NCBI GenBank assembly: GCA_019348435.1
Contig: JAHWJM010000026.1
Location: 1-13,297, forward strand
Origin: Actinomycetota bacterium
GTDB lineage: Bacteria > Actinomycetota > Thermoleophilia > Solirubrobacterales > Solirubrobacteraceae
DNA length: 13,297 nucleotides
Direction of reading: 5' to 3'
The notes beneath the pieces are model-generated. The model had not been told where the DNA came from. It did not search any database and saw nothing but the letters and a program-made list of their open reading frames with translations. The position numbers and the translations under genes were made by a program. Below, in pieces: positions 1-5,953 of this stretch (its first letter is position 1; each line of letters opens with the position of its first letter).

Positions 1-837
1 GTTGTGCAGGGTGGCGGCACGGTCGCGGCCGCGGTAGGTGCACTCGATGACGGCGTCGCGGCCCTCGTGCGAGAACCACGAGCTTGCCAGCCGCGCAACC
101 GCCCCGCCGGTCAGCTCGAGCGTGGCGAGGCAGAAGTCCTCCGCCTCGTCGTCCGCGGCCGGCTTGCCGCCGCGCCAGCGATGCGCCTCGACGCGACGCA
201 CGGCGGGCCAGTCGAGCGTCCAGAGGAGGAGGTCGACGAGGTGGATGCCGAGGTCGATCACGCAGCCGCCGCCCGACAGCACGGGGTCGAGAAACCACGG
301 CTTGTCGGGCCCGTAGGCATTGTGGAAGACGAGGTCGATGGCGTGAACCGGCCCCAGAGCACCGCCGGCCACCTGCTCGCGCACGGCGCAGCCGGCGCGC
401 GTGTGGCGGTAGGAGAGATCGACGCCGAGCAGCCGGTCGTTGCGCCGCGCGGCCTGCAGCACCCGCTCGGTCTCCGCGGCGCTGCGGCCGAGCGGCTTCT
501 GGCAGAAGACGGCCACACCGGCATCGAGCGCGGCGACGGCCTGGTCGGCATGCAGCGCGCTGGGGGTGGCGATCACGATCCCGTCGATGCCGCTCGCGAA
601 CAGCGCATCGAGGTCGTCGGCCAGCCGCGCGGCGGGCGCCTCCTGCGCCGCGGCCTCGAGGCATTGCGCCGCCGGGTCGGCCAGCGCGGCCACCTCCACG
701 ATGCCGCTGGCGACGAGCGCGCGCAGCCGGTGGCGCCCGATCCAGCCGGTTCCGAGGAAGCCCAGGCGCGGCCGGGCGGGGGCGGCGACCGCGGTCACGA
801 CCGCGCGCCGTTGCTCGTGGGGATGTGGATGGCGCAC
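1..837 (-). CDS. Gfo/Idh/MocA family NAD(P)-dependent oxidoreductase (C-terminus cut by window edge)
   Basis: The minus-strand frame from 837 stays open to base 1, giving 279 codons with no stop, so the C-terminus lies outside the window. After a ~23-residue tail comes a Rossmann fold with G29-T-G-W-I-G34. Next is the family's 'EKP'-type site as C112-Q-K-P-L, with lysine 114 at the expected catalytic position. The second domain carries D195-L-G-I-H199-L-V-D202, the usual D-x-G-x-H motif. Family members oxidise or reduce a hydroxyl on sugars, inositols or sugar nucleotides. GTG 837 is chosen because it is the usable start nearest the Rossmann strand, with AGGA 11 bases upstream; a later GTG at about codon 14 is also possible. 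It starts 17 bases after the dehydrogenase gene stops, as the last visible gene of the sugar operon. The Gln in place of Glu before the Lys is a mild variant. Substrate cannot be assigned. Confidence 0.85.
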   Translation of the reverse strand, partial: MRHPHPHEQRRAVVTAVAAPARPRLGFLGTGWIGRHRLRALVASGIVEVAALADPAAQCLEAAAQEAPAARLADDLDALFASGIDGIVIATPSALHADQAVAALDAGVAVFCQKPLGRSAAETERVLQAARRNDRLLGVDLSYRHTRAGCAVREQVAGGALGPVHAIDLVFHNAYGPDKPWFLDPVLSGGGCVIDLGIHLVDLLLWTLDWPAVRRVEAHRWRGGKPAADDEAEDFCLATLELTGGAVARLASSWFSHEGRDAVIECTYRGRDRAATLHN

Positions 838-854
838 GTCATCGCATGTCCTCG

Positions 855-1805
855 CTATGGGCGCACCAGCGCCTTGAGGAAGCCCTCGGGACGCTCGCTC
901 GCCGCGTCGAACGCGCTGGCGATGTCGGCGAGCGCGAACTCGTGCGTGTACAGCGCCGACGGATCGAGCGTGCCCGCCGCGACGGCGCGCGCCGCGTCGC
1001 GCACGCCCTGCGCGTAGATCGCCGGGTCGCGCTCGTGCGCGTTGACGACATCCAGGCCGCGCCAGTTCCACAGCTGCATGTCGACCCGGCGTGCGCCGTC
1101 CTGATGAAATCCGGCGATGACGAGCCGGCCGCGCACCCGCGTGAGCTGCGTCGCGAGGTCCAGCGGGTCCTGCTTGCCGGTGACCTCGATCACGCGGTCG
1201 CAGAGCACGCCGCCGGTCAGCTCCTGCACGGCCTCGAGCGCGGTGTCGTCCTCGGCATCAAGGACGTGCTCGGCGCCCATCGCACGGGCGATCTGGAGCG
1301 CGAACGGCCGCCGCGAGAGCGCGATCACCCGAGCGCCCGCGCGGGCGGCGATCTGCACGAGCAGTGCGCCGAGGAAGCCGACGCCGACGACGGCGACGGT
1401 CTGGCCCTCCGCGAAATCGCAGCGGCGCGCGACGTTCATCGCGCAGCCGAGCGGCTCGCCGGGAAACGGCGATCCCCCGAGCTCGTCGGGCAGGGCGACG
1501 ACGGCGTCCGCCGCGGCGACGTCGAACTCGGCGTCGGAGCGGTAGCAGATGGCCGCCACACGGGTACCGGCCGCCAGGTCGCGAACGCCGTCGCCGAGCG
1601 CGGCGATGCGGCCCCAGCCCTCGTGGCCGGGCGCGCCGGGCTCGCGCGGGTAGTCAAACCAGGGCCGCCCCTGCCAGACCGGCAGGTCCGAGCCGCACAC
1701 GCCGCAGCCCTCGAGCTCGACGAGCACCTCGCCGGGGCCGGGATCCGGCGTCGGCAGCCGCTGCAGCGCGGCGCTGCGCGGGGCGGTGATGACCGCGGCG
1801 CGCAT
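855..1805 (-). CDS. Zinc-type alcohol dehydrogenase-like protein (MDR superfamily)
   Basis: This 316-residue medium-chain dehydrogenase has an N-terminal GroES-like domain with G35-V-C37-G-S-D and G60-H61-E62. Cys37, His61 and Glu62 sit where the catalytic zinc site of the family lies. The NAD(P)-binding Rossmann fold starts near residue 135 with G141-V-G-F-L-G146. The four-cysteine structural zinc loop of classical ADHs is absent, and the protein is shorter than the usual ~340-350 residues, consistent with loss of that loop. The ATG at 1805 abuts the stop of the upstream epimerase gene (TAG at 1808-1806) with no gap and no Shine-Dalgarno, so translation probably depends on re-initiation. Its place between two SDR epimerases and a Gfo/Idh/MocA gene suggests oxidation or reduction of a sugar or cyclitol hydroxyl. 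The exact substrate is unknown. Confidence 0.87.
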   Translation of the reverse strand: MRAAVITAPRSAALQRLPTPDPGPGEVLVELEGCGVCGSDLPVWQGRPWFDYPREPGAPGHEGWGRIAALGDGVRDLAAGTRVAAICYRSDAEFDVAAADAVVALPDELGGSPFPGEPLGCAMNVARRCDFAEGQTVAVVGVGFLGALLVQIAARAGARVIALSRRPFALQIARAMGAEHVLDAEDDTALEAVQELTGGVLCDRVIEVTGKQDPLDLATQLTRVRGRLVIAGFHQDGARRVDMQLWNWRGLDVVNAHERDPAIYAQGVRDAARAVAAGTLDPSALYTHEFALADIASAFDAASERPEGFLKALVRP

Positions 1806-2864
1806 CTATGCGGCGGCCGCGGCGGCAGCCGCGGCGCGATCGCCTGAAGGCTGCTCGCGCAGCCAGTCCAGCAACAGCCGCACGCCGTCGGGCGCCGCCG
1901 TCTGCGGGCGCCATGCGGTCGCCGCCGTGAAGGCCGAGGTGTCCGAGACGTAATAGCGCTGGTCGCCGCGCCGCCAGGGTCCGAACTCGACCGCCGGCGG
2001 GGCCCCGTTGTGCTCGGCGATGATGTCCAGCAGCTCGACGAGGCTGATGCAGTTGCCGACGCCTCCACCGATGTTGAACGCGCGTCCCGCCAACCGGTCG
2101 ATGCCGGCGTGCGCACGCAGGAACGCATCGACGAGGTCCTCGACGTAGAGCACGTCGCGCACCTGCTTGCCATCGCCGAAGACGGTGATCGGCCGGTCTT
2201 TGAGCGCGCGGATGAGGAAGTGCGCGACCCACCCCTGGTCCTCGGTGCCGAACTGGTGGGGACCGTAGATGCAGCTCATCCGGAAGACCACCGTCTGCAG
2301 CCCGTAGGAGTGCGCGTAGTCCAGGACGTACTGATCGGCCGCGCCCTTCGAGCAGCCGTACGGCGTGCAGAACTGCAGCGGGCGCCGCTCGCCGATGCCG
2401 TGCTCCAGCAGGTCCTCGTCGACGGGCTCGTAGCGCGTTTCGCTCGGCGCGAGCTCGACGTCGTCAAGCCCGCCGTAGACCTTGTTCGTCGACGTGAACA
2501 GCAGCCCGGGCGGCCGGCTGCGGGCACGCGCCGCCTCGAGCAGGTTGATCGTCCCCTGCAGGTTGACGTCGGCGTCGAAGACGGGCTCGTCGAGGCTCGT
2601 CGTCACCGCGACCTGCGCGGCGAGGTGAAAGACGCGATCGGCCTGCGCCATCGCGCGCTTGACCGCCTTGCGGTCGCGCACGTCTGCGATCTCGACGTCG
2701 AGGGCGCTCCCGTGGCGATCGGTCAGCCAGTGCAGGTTCTGCTCGACGCCCGCGCGCGAGAGGTTGTCGAAGACGAGCACGCGCCCGCCGTCGGACAGGA
2801 TCCGGTCGGCGAGGTTCGTCCCGACGAAGCCCGCGCCGCCGGTGATCAGCGTGTGGCTCCTCAT
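1806..2864 (-). CDS. CDP-paratose 2-epimerase (CDP-tyvelose epimerase)-like NAD-dependent SDR
   Basis: Extended short-chain dehydrogenase of 352 residues. T8-G-G-A-G-F-V-G15 binds NAD, S125-T-N-K-V-Y-G131 holds the catalytic Ser/Thr, and Y169-G-C-S-K173 is the YxxxK pair. Several stretches match what I recall of the Salmonella tyvelose epimerase RfbE/Tyv rather than general GalE-like enzymes: F-D-N-L-S-R near the start, STNKVYG, YGCSKGAADQY, DQGWV, GKQVRDVL and FNIGG. Tyv flips C2 of CDP-paratose to give CDP-tyvelose, using bound NAD. The start overlaps the upstream gene's stop by ATGA, and a GGGGG run lies 8 bases before it. The last nine residues are alanines from a GCG/GCC run, probably a disordered tail. 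The genes that make CDP-paratose are not in the window, so the real substrate may be another nucleotide sugar. Confidence 0.82.
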   Translation of the reverse strand: MRSHTLITGGAGFVGTNLADRILSDGGRVLVFDNLSRAGVEQNLHWLTDRHGSALDVEIADVRDRKAVKRAMAQADRVFHLAAQVAVTTSLDEPVFDADVNLQGTINLLEAARARSRPPGLLFTSTNKVYGGLDDVELAPSETRYEPVDEDLLEHGIGERRPLQFCTPYGCSKGAADQYVLDYAHSYGLQTVVFRMSCIYGPHQFGTEDQGWVAHFLIRALKDRPITVFGDGKQVRDVLYVEDLVDAFLRAHAGIDRLAGRAFNIGGGVGNCISLVELLDIIAEHNGAPPAVEFGPWRRGDQRYYVSDTSAFTAATAWRPQTAAPDGVRLLLDWLREQPSGDRAAAAAAAAA

Positions 2865-3976
2865 ACCGTCAGCCCCCGCGCGGCGAGCTCCGCGGCCGCA
2901 TCGTCGACGCGGTCGGTGGCGACCTCGCCGGCGAGCCAGTCGGCGAGCTCGGCCATGCCCTCCGAGCGCGCCACCTGCGGCCGGTAGCCGATCGCGTCGC
3001 CCGCTCGGGCGATGTCCGCAAAGCAGTTGCGGATGTCGCCCACGCGGTACTTGCCGGTGACCTGCGCGGCGATCTGCTCGCGCCCCATGACGGCGGCGAG
3101 CTCATCGGCGATCTCGAGCACGCTGACGCTCTCGCCCGACCCGATGTTGAGCGTCCGACCGGCGCGATCGGGCCGCTCCAGCGACTGCCGGCAGGCCCGC
3201 GCGACGTCGTAGACGCTGACGAAGTCGCGGCGCTGGCGTCCGTCCTCGTAGATGAGCGGCGCGCGCTCGTTGAGCAGCCGGCCGGCGAAGATCGCGAGCA
3301 CCCCCGTGTACGGGTTGGAGAGCGCCTGGCGCGGGCCGTACACGTTGAAGAACCGCAGCGCGGTGACGGGCACGCCGTAGGCCGAGCCGAACAGCAGGCA
3401 CATCCGTTCCTGGTCGAACTTCCCCAGCGCGTAGATCGAAGACAGCGACGGTGGCTTGTCCTCCGGCGTGGGCAGCGGCGCGAGCGGACGACCATCCGCG
3501 TCCACCGGATCCCACTCGCCGCGTTCGAGCTGCTCGCGCGTGCGCTCTGCGGCGTCGACGAGGCGCCCGCCGGCGTCGGCGTAGAGCCCCTCGCCGTAGA
3601 CGCTCATGCTCGACGCGACCACGAGCTGCTTCACCGGGTGGTCGAGCAGGACCTGCAGGAGGGTCGCGGTGCCTTCGCCGTTGACGCTCGTGTACTCGGC
3701 GATGTCGTACATGCTCTGCCCGACGCCGACGCGGGCGGCGAGGTGCACCACCGCGTCGACGCCGTCCAGCGCGCGCCGCACGCAGTCGGCGTCGCGCACG
3801 TCGCCGACGATCAGCTCGACATCGTCGTCGAGGTAGCCCGGCCGCTCGCCGCGCTCGTGGACCTGCGCGATGAGGCTGTCCAGCGCACGTACGCGGCAGC
3901 CGGCGCGCAGCATCTCGTCGGCCAGATGCGAACCTATGAAACCGGCTCCGCCGGTGATGAGGATCGAGTTGCTCAT
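2861..3976 (-). CDS. NAD-dependent epimerase/dehydratase, dTDP-L-rhamnose 4-epimerase-like
   Basis: Extended SDR of 371 residues. T8-G-G-A-G-F-I-G15 binds the cofactor, S122-S-M-S-V-Y-G holds the catalytic Ser, and Y182-A-L-G-K186 is the YxxxK pair. Between them lies a family-specific insertion ending in P-T-P-E-D-K-P-P-S-L. Further markers are R-F-F-N-V-Y-G-P-R-Q-A-L-S-N-P-Y-T-G, Q-R-R-D-F-V and the late V-T-G-K-Y-R-V-G-D-I-R. From memory this set is typical of WbiB/Tll-type dTDP-L-rhamnose 4-epimerases, which interconvert dTDP-L-rhamnose and dTDP-6-deoxy-L-talose. That specific substrate is an inference. An in-frame ATG at 4003 would add nine residues. ATG 3976 is preferred because it begins at the Rossmann strand and has GGGAGG three bases upstream. 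It is the first gene of the operon and overlaps the next by 4 bases. Confidence 0.85.
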   Translation of the reverse strand: MSNSILITGGAGFIGSHLADEMLRAGCRVRALDSLIAQVHERGERPGYLDDDVELIVGDVRDADCVRRALDGVDAVVHLAARVGVGQSMYDIAEYTSVNGEGTATLLQVLLDHPVKQLVVASSMSVYGEGLYADAGGRLVDAAERTREQLERGEWDPVDADGRPLAPLPTPEDKPPSLSSIYALGKFDQERMCLLFGSAYGVPVTALRFFNVYGPRQALSNPYTGVLAIFAGRLLNERAPLIYEDGRQRRDFVSVYDVARACRQSLERPDRAGRTLNIGSGESVSVLEIADELAAVMGREQIAAQVTGKYRVGDIRNCFADIARAGDAIGYRPQVARSEGMAELADWLAGEVATDRVDDAAAELAARGLTV

Positions 3977-3979
3977 AGG

Positions 3980-3985
3980 CCTCCC
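3980..3985 (-). promoter_or_regulatory. Ribosome binding site GGGAGG of the first sugar-operon gene
   Basis: The minus strand reads GGGAGG three bases before ATG 3976. The alternative ATG at 4003 has no purine-rich stretch before it. Spacing is short, but the site favours the inner start, in agreement with the usual start of the SDR fold. Confidence 0.5.
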
Positions 3986-4131
3986 GCGATCGCTTGACGA
4001 CATCTCATGGGGCGGCGCGTACCCCGGCCTCAGCTTCAGCTATCACTGATCATCAACCGCCTTTCGCCCCGGTGGCCGCGCAAGAATTCCTGCATATCGG
4101 CAACTCCCGATCGCGCTACCCGTTTGTCTGC

Positions 4132-4171
4132 CCCCGCCAGCAGGAGCGGAAACCCGCTGCTGTCCGCGGGG
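4132..4171. other. Bulged stem-loop in the divergent intergenic region
   Basis: CCCCGC (4132-4137) pairs with GCGGGG (4166-4171), and CAGCAG (4138-4143) pairs with CTGCTG (4157-4162), with three unpaired bases at 4163-4165. The interior can add a CGG/CCG mini-stem. No T-run follows on either strand, so an ordinary intrinsic terminator is unlikely. It lies about 57 bases upstream of the dioxygenase start, where it could be a leader structure or a regulator site. No riboswitch consensus was recognised. Confidence 0.45.
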
Positions 4172-4213
4172 CGACAGCGCCGGTTGGCGGGAGGTGATCC
4201 GGCGGGTCAGCAT

Positions 4214-4219
4214 GGGAGG
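4214..4219 (+). promoter_or_regulatory. Ribosome binding site GGGAGG of the dioxygenase-like gene
   Basis: GGGAGG ends nine bases before ATG 4229. The in-frame ATG at 4220 is directly abutted by the same site, so it cannot use it. This decides the start and excludes the long upstream extension of the open frame to 4007. Confidence 0.6.
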
Positions 4220-4228
4220 ATGGTCCGC

Positions 4229-4798
4229 ATGACGTCCAGTCCTACCGGCACAAGCCACGAGATCGGCCGCAGCCTCATCCCGCTCGAGCTCGTCGACGAC
4301 GCCCTTCGCCTGCTGCACCTCGACCTGCTCGAGCACGGTGCGGCGGCGGCCACGCTCGGCGACTGGCTGTGGGGCGCGCACTGGTTTCCGCATCTCAAGT
4401 ACGACCCGGCGATCGTGGCGCTGGCGGACGCGCTGCCGCCCGACTGGCGCACGGGGAAGCTGAGCGACCCGCAGATCCTGCTGCAGTTTCCCCACGTCGG
4501 GCCCGAGCCCGAGATCACCTTCCATGTCGACGAGGAGCCCCACTGGGCGGACGGCCGCAGCTACCTGCGGATCGTCGGCGTGCCGCTGAGCCCGTGGCGG
4601 GAGGAGAACGGCGCGCTGCTCGTCGAGCGGGGCGGAGAGCCGGCCGCCGTCGAGCTCGATCCCGGCGACGCCGTGATGATGACGCCCGACCTGCCGCACT
4701 CCGGCGGCGTCAACCGCACCGGCGCGGTGCGCTACAGCGTCTACTTCCGGTGGCTGGAGGACGAGCGCAACAGCGGCGAGCCCCCTTCGGCCGGCTGA
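4229..4798 (+). CDS. Fe(II)/2-oxoglutarate-dependent dioxygenase-like protein
   Basis: The 189-residue protein has a cupin-type iron site: H99-V-D101 as the HxD pair, H157 as the distal histidine in L-P-H-S-G-G, and R168 eleven residues later, where 2-oxoglutarate is normally held. Between them, E-E-N-G-A-L-L-V and the D-P-G-D turn match the double-stranded beta-helix of PhyH/2OG-Fe(II) oxygenases. Such enzymes hydroxylate small molecules or side chains using O2 and 2-oxoglutarate. The substrate is unknown. The N-terminal ~80 residues are rich in Trp and Leu and are not a signal peptide, so the protein is probably cytoplasmic. It is transcribed away from the sugar operon and may share its regulation. 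A non-oxygenase cupin role is possible but less likely given the full HxD...H...R set. Confidence 0.75.
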   Translation: MTSSPTGTSHEIGRSLIPLELVDDALRLLHLDLLEHGAAAATLGDWLWGAHWFPHLKYDPAIVALADALPPDWRTGKLSDPQILLQFPHVGPEPEITFHVDEEPHWADGRSYLRIVGVPLSPWREENGALLVERGGEPAAVELDPGDAVMMTPDLPHSGGVNRTGAVRYSVYFRWLEDERNSGEPPSAG

Positions 4799-4853
4799 CG
4801 GCGCGCCGCAGATCTCTGCATGCCCCTCGGGCGGCCGGGGGTACACGCCTGGC

Positions 4854-5099
4854 ATGGACCAACGCGAGCAGGAACTCCAACGCTTTCGCGAGGCCGTCGA
4901 CCGGAAGTCCGAGCAGGCCCAAGAGGCCGCCGAGAGCACCGGCGACTCGCCTGCGGGCGGCGCCGGAAGCGGCGACGATGAGGCCATGCGCGGCGGCGAC
5001 GCCGGGCTGACCGATCCAGGGCGCCCGCAGGACACCTACGACATCCGCGCCAAGAACGCCGGCAAGGGCAAGAAGACCGCGGACAAGTGGAACCAATGA
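4854..5099 (+). CDS. Small hydrophilic protein of unknown function
   Basis: An 81-residue, highly charged protein. The first ~27 residues are predicted helical (E/Q/R/A-rich), the middle is a Gly/Ser/Asp-rich disordered linker, and the end is a compact tail R-A-K-N-A-G-K-G-K-K-T-A-D-K-W-N-Q. I recall this tail as conserved in small actinobacterial proteins, but that is recollection and was not searched. It has no membrane segment, signal peptide or Cys pair. The stop overlaps the start of the holin-like gene by ATGA, which supports it as a real translated gene and suggests a joint role with the next two. No clear Shine-Dalgarno precedes ATG 4854. A GGGTAC hexamer at 4839-4844 resembles a SigB/SigF-type -10 element, but no matching -35 GTTT was found. 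Confidence 0.7.
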   Translation: MDQREQELQRFREAVDRKSEQAQEAAESTGDSPAGGAGSGDDEAMRGGDAGLTDPGRPQDTYDIRAKNAGKGKKTADKWNQ

Positions 5100-5521
5100 G
5101 CTCCCGTCCGCAGAACGGCCCCGGCCGCAGCGACCCCGCCGACCTGCCGGTCAGCGAGCTGCTCAAACGCGCCAGCGAGCAGACGTCGCAGCTGGTGCGC
5201 GAAGAGCTGCGCCTCGCGCAGCTCGAGATGCAGCAGAAGGGCAAGCAAGCCGGCATCGGCGCCGGGATGCTCGGCGGCGCCGGCATCGTCGCCCTCTTCG
5301 GCGTCGCGGTCCTGATCGCGACGCTCGTCCTGCTGCTGGCGACTGCGATGGAGGCCTGGCTGGCTGCCCTCATCGTCGCCGTCGTGCTGCTGGCGGCGGC
5401 CGGCGGCATGGCGCTGACCGGCAAGAACCAGGTCGCCGAGGCCGCGCCCCCCAAGCCTGAGCAGGCGATCGACAGCGTCCACGACGACATCGACGAGATC
5501 AAGGCCAGGAGCGCCCGATGA
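5096..5521 (+). CDS. Holin-superfamily III / YqjE-like two-TM membrane protein
   Basis: The 141-residue protein has an amphipathic N-terminal helix with E21-L-L and R35-E-E-L-R-L-A-Q-L-E. Two hydrophobic segments follow (~58-83 and ~87-107) with a short turn, then a charged C-terminal helix ending D-D-I-D-E-I-K. This matches the actinobacteriophage holin III / putative holin family (Pfam PF07332), which includes E. coli YqjE. Despite the name, chromosomal members like this are not linked to lysis and are thought to act in the envelope. ATG 5096 is chosen for the ATGA overlap with the upstream gene; an in-frame GTG at 5087 would add three residues. Its stop overlaps the next start by ATGA too, so the three genes are translationally coupled. 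No phage genes are nearby. Confidence 0.85.
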   Translation: MSSRPQNGPGRSDPADLPVSELLKRASEQTSQLVREELRLAQLEMQQKGKQAGIGAGMLGGAGIVALFGVAVLIATLVLLLATAMEAWLAALIVAVVLLAAAGGMALTGKNQVAEAAPPKPEQAIDSVHDDIDEIKARSAR

Positions 5522-5934
5522 GCGACGAACCCGAAGAGAACATCACGGCCGCGCGCGCAGAGGTCGAGCAAACGCGCGAGGAGCTCGGCGAGACGGTCGA
5601 GGCGCTCACCTACAAGGCGGACGTCAAAAGCCGCGCGCAGGAGCGGGCCGACGAGGTCAAGGCGCGCGCCGAGGAGACCGTGGAGCGCGTCCGGGCGAAG
5701 GCCGCGCCTACGGCCGAGCAGGTCAAGGCCAAGGTCGGCCCGACGGCCGAGCAGGTCAAGGCCAAGGTCGGCCCGACGGCCGAGCAGGTCAAGGCCAAGG
5801 CCGGGCCGACGGCCGAGCAGGCCCGCGCTCGCGCCCAGGAGCTGCCGCCCCCGGTGCTCGCGGGCGCCGCCGCGCTGCTGCTCGTGGCGCTCGTCGTGCT
5901 GCGCCGGCGGCGGCGGTCGCGCCGGCGCTACTGA
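5518..5934 (+). CDS. DUF3618 protein with 11-residue repeats and C-terminal membrane anchor
   Basis: The 138-residue protein begins with a DUF3618 signature (residues ~8-37: A-R-A-E-V-E-Q-T-R-E-E-L-G-E-T-V-E-A-L). Six consecutive 11-residue units follow (38-103), the last four built on A-K-x-G-P-T-A-E-Q-V-K. The protein ends in a Pro-Pro-Pro break, one TM helix (~113-128) and a very basic tail R-R-R-R-R-S-R-R-R-Y. It should be a tail-anchored coiled or amphipathic helix on the cytoplasmic face. DUF3618 genes commonly sit beside holin III-type genes, as here. The layout resembles E. coli YqjD (tail-anchored) with YqjE, but homology to YqjD is not claimed. The ATG overlaps the upstream stop. 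Function in envelope or stress physiology is an inference. Confidence 0.85.
   Translation: MSDEPEENITAARAEVEQTREELGETVEALTYKADVKSRAQERADEVKARAEETVERVRAKAAPTAEQVKAKVGPTAEQVKAKVGPTAEQVKAKAGPTAEQARARAQELPPPVLAGAAALLLVALVVLRRRRRSRRRY
5707..5838 (+). repeat. 33-bp in-frame tandem repeat, about four units
   Basis: Units start at 5707, 5740, 5773 and 5806. Units 1 and 2 differ by one base, and units 2 and 3 by two bases near the end. The fourth keeps the first 16 bases and then diverges. Each unit encodes P-T-A-E-Q-V-K-A-K-V-G or a close variant. The near-identity at DNA level suggests recent duplication by slippage or unequal exchange. Confidence 0.95.
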
Positions 5935-5953
5935 CGAGACGAGCGGCGCGCGT

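Larger units (their letters stand above)
3977..4228. promoter_or_regulatory. Divergent intergenic region between the sugar operon and the dioxygenase gene
   Basis: This is the longest non-coding stretch in the window at 252 bases. It is less GC-rich around 4036-4130 than its flanks, as expected for a promoter zone. It must hold the promoters of both divergent units, but I could not pick a convincing -35/-10 pair. It contains a short inverted repeat ATCGG/CCGAT (4096-4100 with 4107-4111), a long stem-loop (4132-4171) and a possible 19-codon minus-strand reading frame at 4036-4095. Confidence 0.45.

Noticed and set aside
84..1847. Long plus-strand open frames (also 4-1017) opposite the sugar operon
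   Set aside because: They encode Arg/Ala/Pro-rich low-complexity sequence with no domain, while the minus strand encodes clear oxidoreductase and dehydrogenase motifs. Long antisense frames are expected at this GC content.
4821..4844. CCCC/GGGG hairpin and GGGTAC as a terminator or SigB-type promoter before 4854
   Set aside because: The stem is short with no T-run, and no GTTT -35 element lies at suitable spacing, so neither call is secure enough to list.
5096..5521. Phage holin as evidence for a prophage
   Set aside because: The holin-superfamily label covers chromosomal YqjE-like proteins. No endolysin, terminase, integrase, capsid or tail gene is nearby.
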